The notes under the pieces: model-generated
Seen by the model: the letters and a program-made list of their open reading frames with translations, nothing else
Databases searched by the model: none
What the model was told of the DNA's origin: nothing
In this document: positions 22,612 through 32,703 of the stretch, piece after piece
Position numbering within the stretch: the first letter of the stretch is position 1
How the letters are laid out: every line of letters starts with the position of its first letter
Assembly (NCBI RefSeq): GCF_963678635.1
Contig: NW_026970824.1
Coordinates: 1-64,000 of the forward strand
DNA length: 64,000 bases
Source of the DNA: Symsagittifera roscoffensis
Taxonomy: Eukaryota > Xenacoelomorpha > Acoela > Convolutidae
Direction of reading: 5' to 3'
Translations under genes and position numbers: made by a program

Positions 22612-22838
22612 TTAGACAAGTTGTATAAATCGTACCTGTGTATATAATCAAGGGTTTTGGAAAGTTGGAGGAATAGTTCGAGTATGGTGTAGAAAATTAA
22701 AAAAATGTTACAAAAAATGATTAGGATTATTAGAAAAGATTCAAGTATATCAAAAAGAAATATTATAAAGGTTTCAAGTATTGTAAAAAAATGTTTAAGA
22801 TTTATGAGTATTTGAGTAACTGATTGAGAGAAGAGCAT
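22608..22838 (-). CDS. Small hydrophobic membrane protein (76 aa)
   Basis: Nearly all hydrophobic from residue ~15 to ~60, rich in Phe, Ile and Leu (IIFLFDILESFLIILIIFCN), with acidic residues spaced inside the hydrophobic part. The C-terminus is polar. This would be one or two membrane helices. It is the first frame after Gag-Pol and is joined by ATGA to the 62-aa membrane frame. Function unknown; viroporin-like by appearance only. In AT-rich DNA a short hydrophobic frame can arise by chance, so the tandem arrangement is the main support. Confidence 0.45.
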   Translation of the reverse strand: MLFSQSVTQILINLKHFFTILETFIIFLFDILESFLIILIIFCNIFLIFYTILELFLQLSKTLDYIHRYDLYNLSK

Positions 22839-23436
22839 TTAAGAAATGATCTCTTGGTCGAATATTTTTTGCTGTTTGAGGCGATTTTCAAGTGTGGTCG
22901 GATTATTTATTAGTTTTTTGACAAGTGGGTTGAGTTTTGTAAAAAATTGTTGGGGGCAATTTTCATGGTGATCGGGAGGTCGTCTTTTTCTTTATTTTTG
23001 TTTGTCAAATGATCAGGGGTATGGTGAGTTTTTCATACTTTAGGCTAATTAAAATGTTCATTTTGTTACTTTAGGCTAAGTTAACAAATTTGTTTTGGGG
23101 GTATTCGTGGTCTGAGTTGGGGAAATATTGTTGATCTTTGGGTTATTAGATAAGGGAGGGGTACGGTATTATGGTGATATTTATTTTAGTTGTCAAGTTG
23201 GAGTGGTTTGCTTATTTTTGACCTGGAGGTCGTAAAGTTATAGTTATAGATGTGCCTGGAGTTCTATATGAATCGTCTAATTGGTCTTAGTTTCAGTTAG
23301 AGAAAGTGACGGATTGGATGAATCCTATTGGTCTATTTTGAACTAGAATTATTGCGTACTTTTCAGCATGTTATTTTGAAAAATGGAAATGAAAAATGTT
23401 TCGAAGGTTTCAAGATAGTGAAGTATAATGTTAAAA
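22839..23436 (-). other. Gap between Gag-Pol and the env-side genes
   Basis: About 600 bp with no frame I would call. It is the natural place for the splice acceptor or subgenomic control of the env-side cluster, but I cannot point to a specific site. Confidence 0.4.
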
Positions 23437-26400
23437 TTACTTTTGAAATTCTACTTTCTTTAAAATTTTAGATTGGGGGATGAATAATTTATAGTTTTTA
23501 CGTGGTTGATTTCGGAGTCTTGTTGTTTTTCTATTTTCTGATTTGTCGATTTGTTCTTGGGGTATTATTTGTTCGGTCATTTTTCTATTTTTTCTTTGTT
23601 TTGGGGATTCTTTATGGTTTTGTGTATTGTTTTTGGTGGCGATTGGTTTTGTGTTTTGATTTTCGGTGGGGTTATCATTTTGTTCTGTGTTTTTCAGATG
23701 TGGTTCATTTTGAATGATTTTTAATCCTGTGAAAGAATATAATTGAGTTAATTCGCGGAGTGCGTATTCTTTTGGGTAATAAGGTAGTAGGTTGTTTCGA
23801 TGTTGAACGATTTCTTTTTTGTTTGAGTCGGTAATTTTATATGTGACATCAGTGGGTTTTGCAATTATTTGGTATGGTCCTTTTCGAAGGGGTTGTAATT
23901 TTTTAGAAATTCCTTTTTGAGTATTAAAATTAGGTATTAAAACAAATGTTCCAATTTTTAATTCGGAGGCTGGTGTAAAACGTGAATTGATTTGTTCATT
24001 AATGTTTTGTCTTTGTAATAACTTTTTTGTTATTTTTTGATAAATTTCATTGTGTTTTTTATCTCTATTTAGAATCCATTCGGTGTGTGTACCGGAGGCT
24101 AGTTTAAGAATTTGTGGGTGATGAAAATGATCTTCATCGTGTGTATGTAAAGGTAGGTTATAACAAATTGAGTCTTTATTTGGTTGACAATAACCTTGTG
24201 CGTTTTTATGAGAATTTGCTGTAAACATTATTGGTTTGCGTGGCTTTTGGTTAAAAACCATTTCGTATGGTGACATTCCTAAAGTTGTCGTGATTTGTGA
24301 ATTATACGCTAAGGGAAATAATTTTACATCTGCTGACCATTCGGTATATTTTGTATCATTTCCGTTGATGATACATCTAAGATATTCTTGTAATGAACGG
24401 TTCATACCTTCGACTAAGCCGTTTGTCCAAGGTGCATGAGATGTACGTGGTTTGTGTTTAATGTTATATAAATGACATAGTGTGATAATTTCATTATTTA
24501 TGAATTCTGTACCGTTGTCTGTAACTAAAATTTCTGGTAGTCCGAATTTTGCTATCCAGTGTTCATAGAGTGTTGTGTAAGCGTAATGAGCGTTACAATG
24601 TGGTACTGGGTTAAGTGCTACATAATGTGTAAATGCGTCAACAATTACCATAATGTAGGAGTTTCCTTCGGATGAGGGTGAAATTGGTCCTTTAGTATCA
24701 AATGAGATACGATGGTTAAAGTACAAACTTTGTCCTTTAAAATCTTGTTTTTGTGCTATTTGTTTTTGATTTGGGTAAGGTTTATTTAGTTGACATACTA
24801 TACAATCATTGCATAGTACTTTTATCCAAATTGGTGCATTTGGGAAATAAAAGTTTTGTATAAAGTTTGAATATGTTTTTTCTGATCCAGAGTGTCCTTT
24901 AATATTTTGTGTATGTGAGATATTAAAAGCTATAAGAATCATACTTAAAGGGAGACAGGGAACTGTAGATTCATTCAGTTTATACTCTAAAAGGTCTGTA
25001 TTTTCGTTAATTGTTGTGTTGTTAAATTTGCGAAAGTATCGGAGGAGTGTTTTGTTTCCTAGAATGGTTGAATCTGCTTTGACAGGTTTAGTTTTATATT
25101 TGTGCCATGATTTTAGTTGTCTAATTATCGGGTCAAGATTTTGATATTGTTTCAGTGTTGAAATTGTAATCGTTTCTGTTGGAGGGAGAAAAATGTTTTC
25201 AATTTCGAATTTAGATAAGGGTATTGTATCAAGTGGGTCGTGAAGGTCAAAAACTTGATTTATTGTGTATTTTGAATCATTTGTTTGTGGTCCTGATAAA
25301 TTTATTTTATCAGTTAAATCTTCTTTTTCAATTAGTGGAAAATGGTCTTTCTTAGGCGGGTGTTGTTTTGTTCGTTTTTGTTGGGTGTTATTTTTTATCC
25401 ATTGAGAATATGGGATTGGTTTGAAAGTTGATGTTCCTAGTAGATCAACTTCATAATGATTATTTTCACAATCTAAATAAAGTGGGAAATGTTGTAAACT
25501 ATTTATTTGTGATTGTTCAATATCAGTTTTTACTGCATATTTGCATTCCAATCGGGGTGATGTTTCGTTTTCTGCAAGGTAGAATTTTATGTTTTTGGGT
25601 ATTTCAACTGTTGTTTTTCGTGTAAGTAATTCAGGTGGTGTATTTCGACTTAAGGTGTCTGGTAATGCAAGATTTTTTCCTGCAGTCCAAACTATATGTA
25701 AGTTTGGAAATTTCATTAGAATTAGTTGAAATCTGTAAACTCGGTGGTTTGGGTTAGATTTTTGTGTAAAAAGAAAGATGATTGGTTTATGGTCTGTGAA
25801 TAGAACTGTTGGATGTTTTGATCCAAGTATCAGAAATTCATATTCTGTCAGTGTATATATTATGGCTGTACATTCTCTCATTAGAGTTGAGAGTCGTAGC
25901 TCTGCTTGAGTGAATAATCGAGAATTTGCTGATATGAGGTTCATTTTATTTGTACCATTATGTGATTGTAATAGTGCTGCACCGATGCCAAAGTTCGAAG
26001 CATCGCACATTGCATAAAATGGTTGATTTGAATCTGGAATTGTGTTTGAAATTTGTTCAGTTAAAAGTTTCTTTATTTCTTCAAATCGTGTTTGATGTTC
26101 TGTATTCCATTCAAAATTATTTTGTTGTCTAAGGATGTTATAAAATGGTCGTAGATATAATTGCATTTTATAAACATATTTACTTAAAAAGTTTAACATT
26201 CCAAGAAATTCTTGGATTTTCTTTTTATTTGTTGGTGGTTGAAGTTTTTGAATAGCGTCAATGCGTGATTTCAATGGAGTGATTGTTTTTCTTTCTATAT
26301 TATGTCCTAAGAATTTAACTCTTGTCAAAAAGAAGTGTGATTTATCGGGGGCGGCCTTCAGATTTTCGTTCTGAAGTATTTGGTGATATTTTTCTAAAAC

Positions 26401-29400
26401 ATTGAACATCTCGTCTTTTGTTTGTGATTGCATAAAAACATCGCCTAAATAGGTGATTGCGTTTTTCTTGAGTATTAGTGGTCTAATAATTTTGCTCATA
26501 AAAGCTGAAAATGCTGCTGGTCCTATGGATATTCCATAGAATAAGCGGTTGAATTCATATTGTTGGTTTCCGATAACAAATTGTGTTAAACGTCGTGATT
26601 GTTCATCTAGTGGCATTTGATTGTATGCACTATTCATATCGGCGGTTGTAAAGTATTTGCCGTTTATTTTTGTTAAAATAACTTGTATTGGTTCAATGGG
26701 CCAATTACATTTTGATTCATCTATAAGTGAATTGAGGTATCTAGCATCGAGAACGATTTTTAATGATTCTCCTTTAGCTAGAATGATAACAGGGTTGATA
26801 AATGTGTTGCCTTTTGGTTGTTCTTCTTTGTTTACTGGTGATATAATGTTGTATTGTTCTAAAATATCGAGTAATCTGTTCACTTTATCATGTAAGTGAA
26901 TTGGTACTTTACTTGCTCTCTGTTTTTTGAAAACTGCGTCTGGTTTTAACGGGAGATGTAGTGATGAACTGATTTTTCCAACATCGAATTTTGATGTTGC
27001 ATAGACTGATGAATATTTAATTAGCTGTTTGGCTAACTTTTCGAATTCGTCTTGTGTTATTTGTGAATGTTGGAAATTAAACATTGTTAAAAATTTCTGT
27101 TGGTCCTCTGTGTAGTTACTTATGTTGAATGTAGGTTTGAAATATGGAGTTTTTGTGAAATAATCCGTATTTCTGTTTTCGTTACTTATTATATTATTTA
27201 TAGATAATTCTTCATTAAGAATTGTAGATTGGCAAATATCTAGTAATTGGAGTATATTATTTACGCGATAGGCTTTTTCGTGTATTGGTGATATTGTAGC
27301 GTTGGTTTCACAATATCCTAAAAGTCCTAAAGGTAATGTTACTTGGTAAGGTGTGTTGTTATAGACATGTAAGGAAATGATATCGGAATTCGAATTTTTC
27401 AAATATTTTATGGATGAGATTGTGATTTTGAAAAATTTGTGAATAGGTTTGAATTCAAAATCTGACATATAAAATTTTTGTTTGTTTTGTTCTTTATCAT
27501 ATTGGTGAACTTGTTTGATTGAAAAGTTATAGATATTTCCTGATAGTGGTTTTAGGTGTTTTCTTTGTTGGTTAAATATCGGGTAGAATTTTGAAAAGAA
27601 TGGTGGTTGTTTATTTAATCTTTGAAAAAATGTTAAGGATGTTTCTTTTGTTTTTGTATATTTATCTTTGATTAATATTTTACTATTTAGTATGTTAATT
27701 GTTGGTATATACTTCGAAATAAATGGTATTCCAATGATATTATATTTAATATCAGTGATATGGAATATTTGTTTAAATGGCTTATTTAAAATTTTGCTTT
27801 GTTCCATTGTTCTGGTGGGGAGGAGAAATAATTGGATTTTTCCGTAGTTTATCAATGTTGATCCTTGTGCTGTTGCTAACTTACTGGAGGTTTCAAGAGG
27901 TGTTAGCTTTGGGTGTAAAGTTTTTATTTCATTCCATGTGGGGATGTTTATTATGTTTGATTCTGCTCCTGAATCAATTAAAAAATCTATTTCAAGGTCT
28001 GGTGGTTGAAATTCTTTATTTCTTGGGCTTTCTAAGAGAAATGGTATTGTCCAAATTTTTTCTTTGGGTTGTTCTTTTTGTATATTTTGATAAATGTGGT
28101 TTGTATTCAAGCATTTTGTTTTGGTATTTTTATTGGTTTGATTTGTGGTGTTAATCTCATTTGTTTCTTGCGTCGTTGGTGTGGAATTTATGGGTGTAGT
28201 GTAATAATTTTGAAGAAATTCTGATTGATTTTCATATATGTGTGATGAAAAGGGTTGTTCATATATGACAGATTCATAGTCATTTTCGACTTTTATCATA
28301 TTGATAGAAAGAGTGTTTTCAGTATCACTTTCTGAATCTGATGATGTACAGTTTATTTGATTGAGTTGTAACGTATCAGTTACTGTGTCATCAATACCTG
28401 GAGGGTCTGATGTTGTTTCTGGATTAGACTGTACTTGATTGATTTGTCTTTGATGTTTAGGTGTACTACTTCTGTGGCGATTATTAGAATTATTATAGTT
28501 ATTATTATTCCGGTGTGGTGATTGGGAATAATTTCTATAACGATTATTATAACTTGAGTGTCGATTTTGTGAATTATTTCGCGATCTGTTTTGGTAATTA
28601 TTGTTTTGTCTGTTATAGTTCGATCTATTAAATGAGTTATTCCTTGATCGATTGTTCGGGTAATTCTGGTTTCGGTTGTTTGAATAACTTCTATTTCGAT
28701 TATAGGAGTAGTTTCTATTGCTATTGTATGATGAATTTCGTGATTGGTTGTTTGGATAGTAGTTATTTCTTGATTGGGAATTAGATCTTGAAACAAATCG
28801 TTGTGTATTTGAATTTGATCTGGAGTAGTTACTTCTACTATTTGGTCTATTGTAGTGATTTTGTGATGAATTTTGTGTATTTCTTCGTTCTGGTGATCTT
28901 CCTCTATAACTTGAGTTATATGGTGATTGATTTCTTGTATAATTTGTATTGTTCGGGAGTGGTTTTCCTGAACTGTTGTTGCTGTAGACTGTTTTGTTCG
29001 GTAGATTTTGATCTTTTTTCATGTATTGATAGAATGATTTATTTGGTTCTTTATATTTTTGAGGTTTATTTTGATTATCTTGCTGTTTTTGTCTACATTC
29101 GGAAATACTATGTCCGTATCGTCGGCAATAATTACACCATTTTTTGAAAGATGGTTTGCCTTTAAAGTTTGGGTTCTTTTCGTAAATATTGAGTATTTCA
29201 GTGATTTTTTCAACAAGGTCTGTCTCTGATTCCTGTATATTTTTAATATGAGTGGGAGTCGTTTCAATTCTGTTAACGTATTGTAATTTCAGATTTTCCG
29301 TTTCTTCTAGTTTCATCGTGATTTCTGCTTGTTCTAATTTGTCTACTAGTTTTCGAAAATCTAAATCGGGTTCTCGAATTGAAGAAGGATGGGATGCTCT

Positions 29401-30537
29401 CTTTTTTATTGCTATTTTCCTTAATTGTGGTGTTAAGGTCATCATTAAGATTTCTGTCATCTTTGTGTTTTTATAGTCGTGCGTATTTAGTGAATATGCT
29501 TTTCGAACTAGTGTTTCGATTCGTACTGCTATTTGCTTGATGGTTTCGTTTGGTAATCTGCGAATTTCATTACATAAAACTCTTTGTTGTTGTTTGTTTC
29601 TTTCGGAGTCAAACATTTTTGAAAATTCCTGTGTAAACCTTTTCCAGTTTGATTTTATTTCTAGAGGTAGTACTGAAAACCATTTTTGGGCTGCGCCATC
29701 TAAGGTTGTTTGTATTAACGCTGTGCGTCGATGTATCCAATTTTGATGTAGTGGCGTATTAATTGGTTCAGGTCCAATATTTAAAATCAGGTTTGCTGTT
29801 ACTGCATTTAAATAATCTTCTACAGAGTATTCAGGGTCTGTTCCTGTGAAAACCATTAAAGGTTTGTTTGATGTTATTGATGATCCACCCATAAGGTATG
29901 GATTCATAGTCATTTGTAATGATTCTGCTGCATTTGGCATTTGAGAAAAATTTGAAAGTTGGTTTCTTGTTATTTCATGTTGTTGGAGATAATATGGGAG
30001 TGGTATTTCATTTTGCATTTGTGATGGTTGATACGAGTGTGCAGTCATTGGATTTTGTTGTTGAATTGGTTGAAAAGATTGTGTATTAATTAAATTTTGT
30101 TGTTGAATTGGTTGTTGATGTTGTGCATCTATTGGTTGTGGAGAAAAATTTCTATGATTTGTACGTGTTTTCTGTATTTCTTGTCTACGATATTCTTGAG
30201 TATTTGGTGCAAATATATCTGGTTGTAAGAAATCATCATCTGAGGATAAATAATCCATTTGATAAGATGTCTGTTTTTTATTTTTATTTTGTTGAAAAAA
30301 TGGGTAATTTTCACTGTGATCCTGTGGAGGATTTGTTTGGAAATTCATTGAATTAGGTTGGGTCATTGGGTTATCCCAATTTCGAGATCTTGTATATTGG
30401 TTAAAATTTCTTTGTGGTTGATTATATGTTTTCGATGGATGTGTATAATTATAATTATGGTCTGCAAAGTTGTTTCTAGTGAATGTTTTGCGTGTTTTCG
30501 ATGGTATTGTCATGGGTCTGTATGTTTGGTAATCCAT
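23437..30537 (-). CDS. gag-pol: Gag-Pol polyprotein (2366 aa), Ty3/gypsy type, uninterrupted
   Basis: One unbroken frame. Gag capsid-like region ~230-430 (GAAQKWFSVLP around Trp286). CCHC zinc knuckle C468-C471-H476-C481. A ~170-residue Asn/Arg/Ser/Tyr-rich linker (530-700). Aspartic protease DSG at 855-857. Reverse transcriptase with motif A TTADMNSAY (Asp1300) and YLGD at 1363-1366. RNase H (Asp1512, then TLMREC and TDHKP). Integrase with an HHCC finger (H1882, C1909, C1912) and DD35E core Asp1947, Asp2007, Glu2043. GPY module ~2219. No chromodomain is seen. Domain order is that of Metaviridae. The usual YxDD is YLGD here: the first catalytic Asp is Gly. Gag and Pol are fused without a frameshift. 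The ATG at 30537 lies 35 open codons after the TAA of ORF2 in the same frame. Confidence 0.95.
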   Translation of the reverse strand: MDYQTYRPMTIPSKTRKTFTRNNFADHNYNYTHPSKTYNQPQRNFNQYTRSRNWDNPMTQPNSMNFQTNPPQDHSENYPFFQQNKNKKQTSYQMDYLSSDDDFLQPDIFAPNTQEYRRQEIQKTRTNHRNFSPQPIDAQHQQPIQQQNLINTQSFQPIQQQNPMTAHSYQPSQMQNEIPLPYYLQQHEITRNQLSNFSQMPNAAESLQMTMNPYLMGGSSITSNKPLMVFTGTDPEYSVEDYLNAVTANLILNIGPEPINTPLHQNWIHRRTALIQTTLDGAAQKWFSVLPLEIKSNWKRFTQEFSKMFDSERNKQQQRVLCNEIRRLPNETIKQIAVRIETLVRKAYSLNTHDYKNTKMTEILMMTLTPQLRKIAIKKRASHPSSIREPDLDFRKLVDKLEQAEITMKLEETENLKLQYVNRIETTPTHIKNIQESETDLVEKITEILNIYEKNPNFKGKPSFKKWCNYCRRYGHSISECRQKQQDNQNKPQKYKEPNKSFYQYMKKDQNLPNKTVYSNNSSGKPLPNNTNYTRNQSPYNSSYRGRSPERRNTQNSSQNHYNRPNSRSNYSRSNSNTQRFVSRSNSQSRNNYYPNNQSRNSSYNSNRNYSYNRNRSYSNNRNQNYPNNRSRNNSFNRSNYNRQNNNYQNRSRNNSQNRHSSYNNRYRNYSQSPHRNNNNYNNSNNRHRSSTPKHQRQINQVQSNPETTSDPPGIDDTVTDTLQLNQINCTSSDSESDTENTLSINMIKVENDYESVIYEQPFSSHIYENQSEFLQNYYTTPINSTPTTQETNEINTTNQTNKNTKTKCLNTNHIYQNIQKEQPKEKIWTIPFLLESPRNKEFQPPDLEIDFLIDSGAESNIINIPTWNEIKTLHPKLTPLETSSKLATAQGSTLINYGKIQLFLLPTRTMEQSKILNKPFKQIFHITDIKYNIIGIPFISKYIPTINILNSKILIKDKYTKTKETSLTFFQRLNKQPPFFSKFYPIFNQQRKHLKPLSGNIYNFSIKQVHQYDKEQNKQKFYMSDFEFKPIHKFFKITISSIKYLKNSNSDIISLHVYNNTPYQVTLPLGLLGYCETNATISPIHEKAYRVNNILQLLDICQSTILNEELSINNIISNENRNTDYFTKTPYFKPTFNISNYTEDQQKFLTMFNFQHSQITQDEFEKLAKQLIKYSSVYATSKFDVGKISSSLHLPLKPDAVFKKQRASKVPIHLHDKVNRLLDILEQYNIISPVNKEEQPKGNTFINPVIILAKGESLKIVLDARYLNSLIDESKCNWPIEPIQVILTKINGKYFTTADMNSAYNQMPLDEQSRRLTQFVIGNQQYEFNRLFYGISIGPAAFSAFMSKIIRPLILKKNAITYLGDVFMQSQTKDEMFNVLEKYHQILQNENLKAAPDKSHFFLTRVKFLGHNIERKTITPLKSRIDAIQKLQPPTNKKKIQEFLGMLNFLSKYVYKMQLYLRPFYNILRQQNNFEWNTEHQTRFEEIKKLLTEQISNTIPDSNQPFYAMCDASNFGIGAALLQSHNGTNKMNLISANSRLFTQAELRLSTLMRECTAIIYTLTEYEFLILGSKHPTVLFTDHKPIIFLFTQKSNPNHRVYRFQLILMKFPNLHIVWTAGKNLALPDTLSRNTPPELLTRKTTVEIPKNIKFYLAENETSPRLECKYAVKTDIEQSQINSLQHFPLYLDCENNHYEVDLLGTSTFKPIPYSQWIKNNTQQKRTKQHPPKKDHFPLIEKEDLTDKINLSGPQTNDSKYTINQVFDLHDPLDTIPLSKFEIENIFLPPTETITISTLKQYQNLDPIIRQLKSWHKYKTKPVKADSTILGNKTLLRYFRKFNNTTINENTDLLEYKLNESTVPCLPLSMILIAFNISHTQNIKGHSGSEKTYSNFIQNFYFPNAPIWIKVLCNDCIVCQLNKPYPNQKQIAQKQDFKGQSLYFNHRISFDTKGPISPSSEGNSYIMVIVDAFTHYVALNPVPHCNAHYAYTTLYEHWIAKFGLPEILVTDNGTEFINNEIITLCHLYNIKHKPRTSHAPWTNGLVEGMNRSLQEYLRCIINGNDTKYTEWSADVKLFPLAYNSQITTTLGMSPYEMVFNQKPRKPIMFTANSHKNAQGYCQPNKDSICYNLPLHTHDEDHFHHPQILKLASGTHTEWILNRDKKHNEIYQKITKKLLQRQNINEQINSRFTPASELKIGTFVLIPNFNTQKGISKKLQPLRKGPYQIIAKPTDVTYKITDSNKKEIVQHRNNLLPYYPKEYALRELTQLYSFTGLKIIQNEPHLKNTEQNDNPTENQNTKPIATKNNTQNHKESPKQRKNRKMTEQIIPQEQIDKSENRKTTRLRNQPRKNYKLFIPQSKILKKVEFQK

Positions 30538-30642
30538 ATGTGAATATTTAGGGGCAACCGAAGGTTTAACGGTTGATTGTAAGGTTACCTGTGTTTGTGA
30601 AGGATTTGTATTTCTTGGTGTTGTTAAATTTGGGCGTATTGG

Positions 30643-31659
30643 TTAAATACTTTGTTGTGTAGTTGTTGTGTGTACAATTTCTTCATTTATGAAGTGTGAT
30701 GGTGTCTGGATATCTTGTTGAGTAAGATTCCTAGTTCCATTGAGGTTTTCATTGTGTATAACTGTAGAGTTTAAACTATTATTTTGTGTACCGGGCAAAA
30801 ATGTATTATAGTTTAATGGTGTTGCATCAATGGTTAATGGTATTACTTTTACATAATCTCTTATGTAAGATATCGTACTTATTGCTTGGCTTGAGATTGA
30901 TTGTGGGAAGCTTATAAGTGCGGGATGAGACCATTCGGGGTCCCAAACATAATCTGATTGTTCTGTGATAGCGGTATCATCGTTCGAGTTTTGGGGTCTA
31001 AAATTTTTTCTTGCTTGTGCAATTAAATCAATATTGTGTGTGAAATAATCTATTATGAACCATGCCAAAATTTTTTGTAGATCGTGTTTTGTATGTTGTG
31101 AAACGTCGTCTTTCGTGAAATTTTCTCTAATGATGTTTAAATAACTAGAGAGTAGTGTGATTTCATGTCGTACTTTCAAATGTTTAGATGTTTCTGTCGG
31201 TGAGACATTTGTTATTGGGATTTCATTTTCTAATATCGAAATATAACTATATATTATTGCGAAAACTTCATTGGTGAATATGGAGTTTGCTCTTTGTGAG
31301 TTATGATATTGGATGCTTTTTATATATTCTGAAAAAACTTTTGAAAATTCTAAATCAAGATCATCTGTTTGAATTGTATATTTTCTATTATTATGGTTTG
31401 GTGAGGTGAATTCTATGGAGTAGATTCCATACTGTTGTGTTATGTTGCATATATCTTTTAAGTAGTGGTCTATGATTTGTCTTTTGATTTTTACATCTGG
31501 GAACTCTGTTTTACATGGACTGATTCCGGGTTCAAATAAATTTAATAGTAAATTTTTGCAAAATATATGCTGTCCTCTATCAGTGGTTGCATCTACTATA
31601 AAGGGGAAAATTTCATCGTCATCTGGACTTTCTTCACCTGGGGTGTGCGTTGAGCTCAT
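30643..31659 (-). CDS. ORF2 (338 aa), unknown; in phase with Gag-Pol behind one TAA
   Basis: Acidic N-terminus (EESPDDDE), then a probably helical folded part (residues ~25-225) and a Thr/Asn/Gln-rich C-terminus. No domain is recognised. TAA at 30643-30645 is followed by CCA and 35 sense codons reaching the Gag-Pol Met in the same phase, so suppression of this stop would give a ~2740-residue protein. It may therefore be an N-terminal Gag (matrix-like) module made alone or fused, as gammaretroviruses do with a UAG between gag and pol. It may equally be an independent accessory gene. Its start overlaps ORF1 by 26 nt. It is present intact in both copies. Confidence 0.75.
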   Translation of the reverse strand: MSSTHTPGEESPDDDEIFPFIVDATTDRGQHIFCKNLLLNLFEPGISPCKTEFPDVKIKRQIIDHYLKDICNITQQYGIYSIEFTSPNHNNRKYTIQTDDLDLEFSKVFSEYIKSIQYHNSQRANSIFTNEVFAIIYSYISILENEIPITNVSPTETSKHLKVRHEITLLSSYLNIIRENFTKDDVSQHTKHDLQKILAWFIIDYFTHNIDLIAQARKNFRPQNSNDDTAITEQSDYVWDPEWSHPALISFPQSISSQAISTISYIRDYVKVIPLTIDATPLNYNTFLPGTQNNSLNSTVIHNENLNGTRNLTQQDIQTPSHFINEEIVHTTTTQQSI

Positions 31660-32101
31660 TTTTTCGTTCGATGACTGTTAATATGTAATTATTAATGTGT
31701 CGAATTGGTTGATTCCAATTGTATAAATGTACTGGTTTGTGTTTATACTGCTTTTTTATTCTTCTTTTTCCTCTTTTTGATGAATTTGAAGTTGTTTCTG
31801 AGTCAGAAAAATATAATTGATCGTGAAGTGGGCAATTTTTATCTATTGATTCTTTTAGTTTGTAAAGTTCGTCTAAACTGTTGGTTTCTGATTCTGAAAA
31901 TGCGTTTCGATTTTTTGAAAATCTTTTTCGTGTTATTTGTCTTTGTTTCGTTATTATTTTTCTTTTTAGTGTTTGTCGTTTTGTTCGAATGTATCCAACT
32001 GTTTGTGTATGAGGTGTGATTACAAGGTCGTATTTTTTGTTATCTATTTCACAATTGTGTAAAACGATTGTTTGTTTATTTCCTAGGTTTTTAAATGACA
32101 T
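31634..32101 (-). CDS. ORF1 (155 aa), strongly basic protein
   Basis: First substantial frame after the leader. Lys/Arg-rich clusters (TKRQTLKRKIITKQRQITRK near residues 39-60 and KRGKRRIKKQYKHK near 108-122) surround an acidic Ser/Glu middle (SESETNSLDEL). The clusters look like nuclear or nucleolar localisation and RNA-binding signals, the type seen in small retroviral regulators; that is analogy, not homology. It overlaps the next frame by 26 nt. Because it is the first frame of the full-length RNA it would be translated most easily, with ORF2 reached by leaky scanning, reinitiation or splicing. Confidence 0.7.
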   Translation of the reverse strand: MSFKNLGNKQTIVLHNCEIDNKKYDLVITPHTQTVGYIRTKRQTLKRKIITKQRQITRKRFSKNRNAFSESETNSLDELYKLKESIDKNCPLHDQLYFSDSETTSNSSKRGKRRIKKQYKHKPVHLYNWNQPIRHINNYILTVIERKNELNAHPR

Positions 32102-32618
32102 AAGGTTTAGGATGACGGATGCAAAAGGTTGTTAAATGATTTCTATTTTCCTAAACTGTTAGTTCTTACGATTTTTTGGTTAGCTTAACCTGGGTCTATT
32201 TGTTCAGGGTTGGAGAGAAAAGTATATCGATTCCGAAGAATGATTTTTTACTTTCTCGTGGCTAGTATAAGTTAAGGTGTTAACTTACTTAATCTTACTT
32301 AGGGGTAGTGATTGTGTTCAAGGGTTGGAGAATAGTAAATCGATCCACAAGGTTCAGGTATAATTAGAACGCGAGTAGTTCGTTAGATACTATTTTAAAC
32401 TTACTAAGTCTAAGATTTATCCTGGGTCTGGTAAGAGGGGGGGTCAAGTGAAGGATGAATAACCGAAGTTCTTCACTGTTTATCCTAATTTGAATGATTA
32501 GTTTTGTTTAAAAATTTCTATTAGTCTTAGGTCTTTAGAAAGGGTTGGGTAGTGAATCGACGTTTGAGGTCGTTAGACACTAATTAAGTGGGTGGGGGAG
32601 AACAAAGTTGTTCTGTTT

Positions 32619-32703
32619 GATCCAAGGATAAGCCTTGATGATCAAATTTGAAATTTAATTAAGTAGAAAATGATTTAAGATCCAAGGATAAGCCTTGATG
32701 ATC
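32619..32703. repeat. Pair of 25-bp direct repeats in the leader
   Basis: Both copies run GATCCAAGG...TTGATGATC, and each contains the inverted pair CAAGG/CCTTG. The spacing is 60 bp start to start. The same pair is in copy A at 9316-9400. Confidence 0.85.

Noticed and set aside
23437-23860. Chromodomain at the integrase C-terminus
   Set aside because: After the GPY module the tail is Lys/Asn/Gln-rich and polar, with no chromodomain aromatic cage pattern.
18678-30645. Reassigned stop codons in the host, to explain the two in-phase stops
   Set aside because: Other frames end normally at TAA, TAG and TGA with overlapping starts, and long frames contain none of the three. Readthrough or single mutations are simpler.
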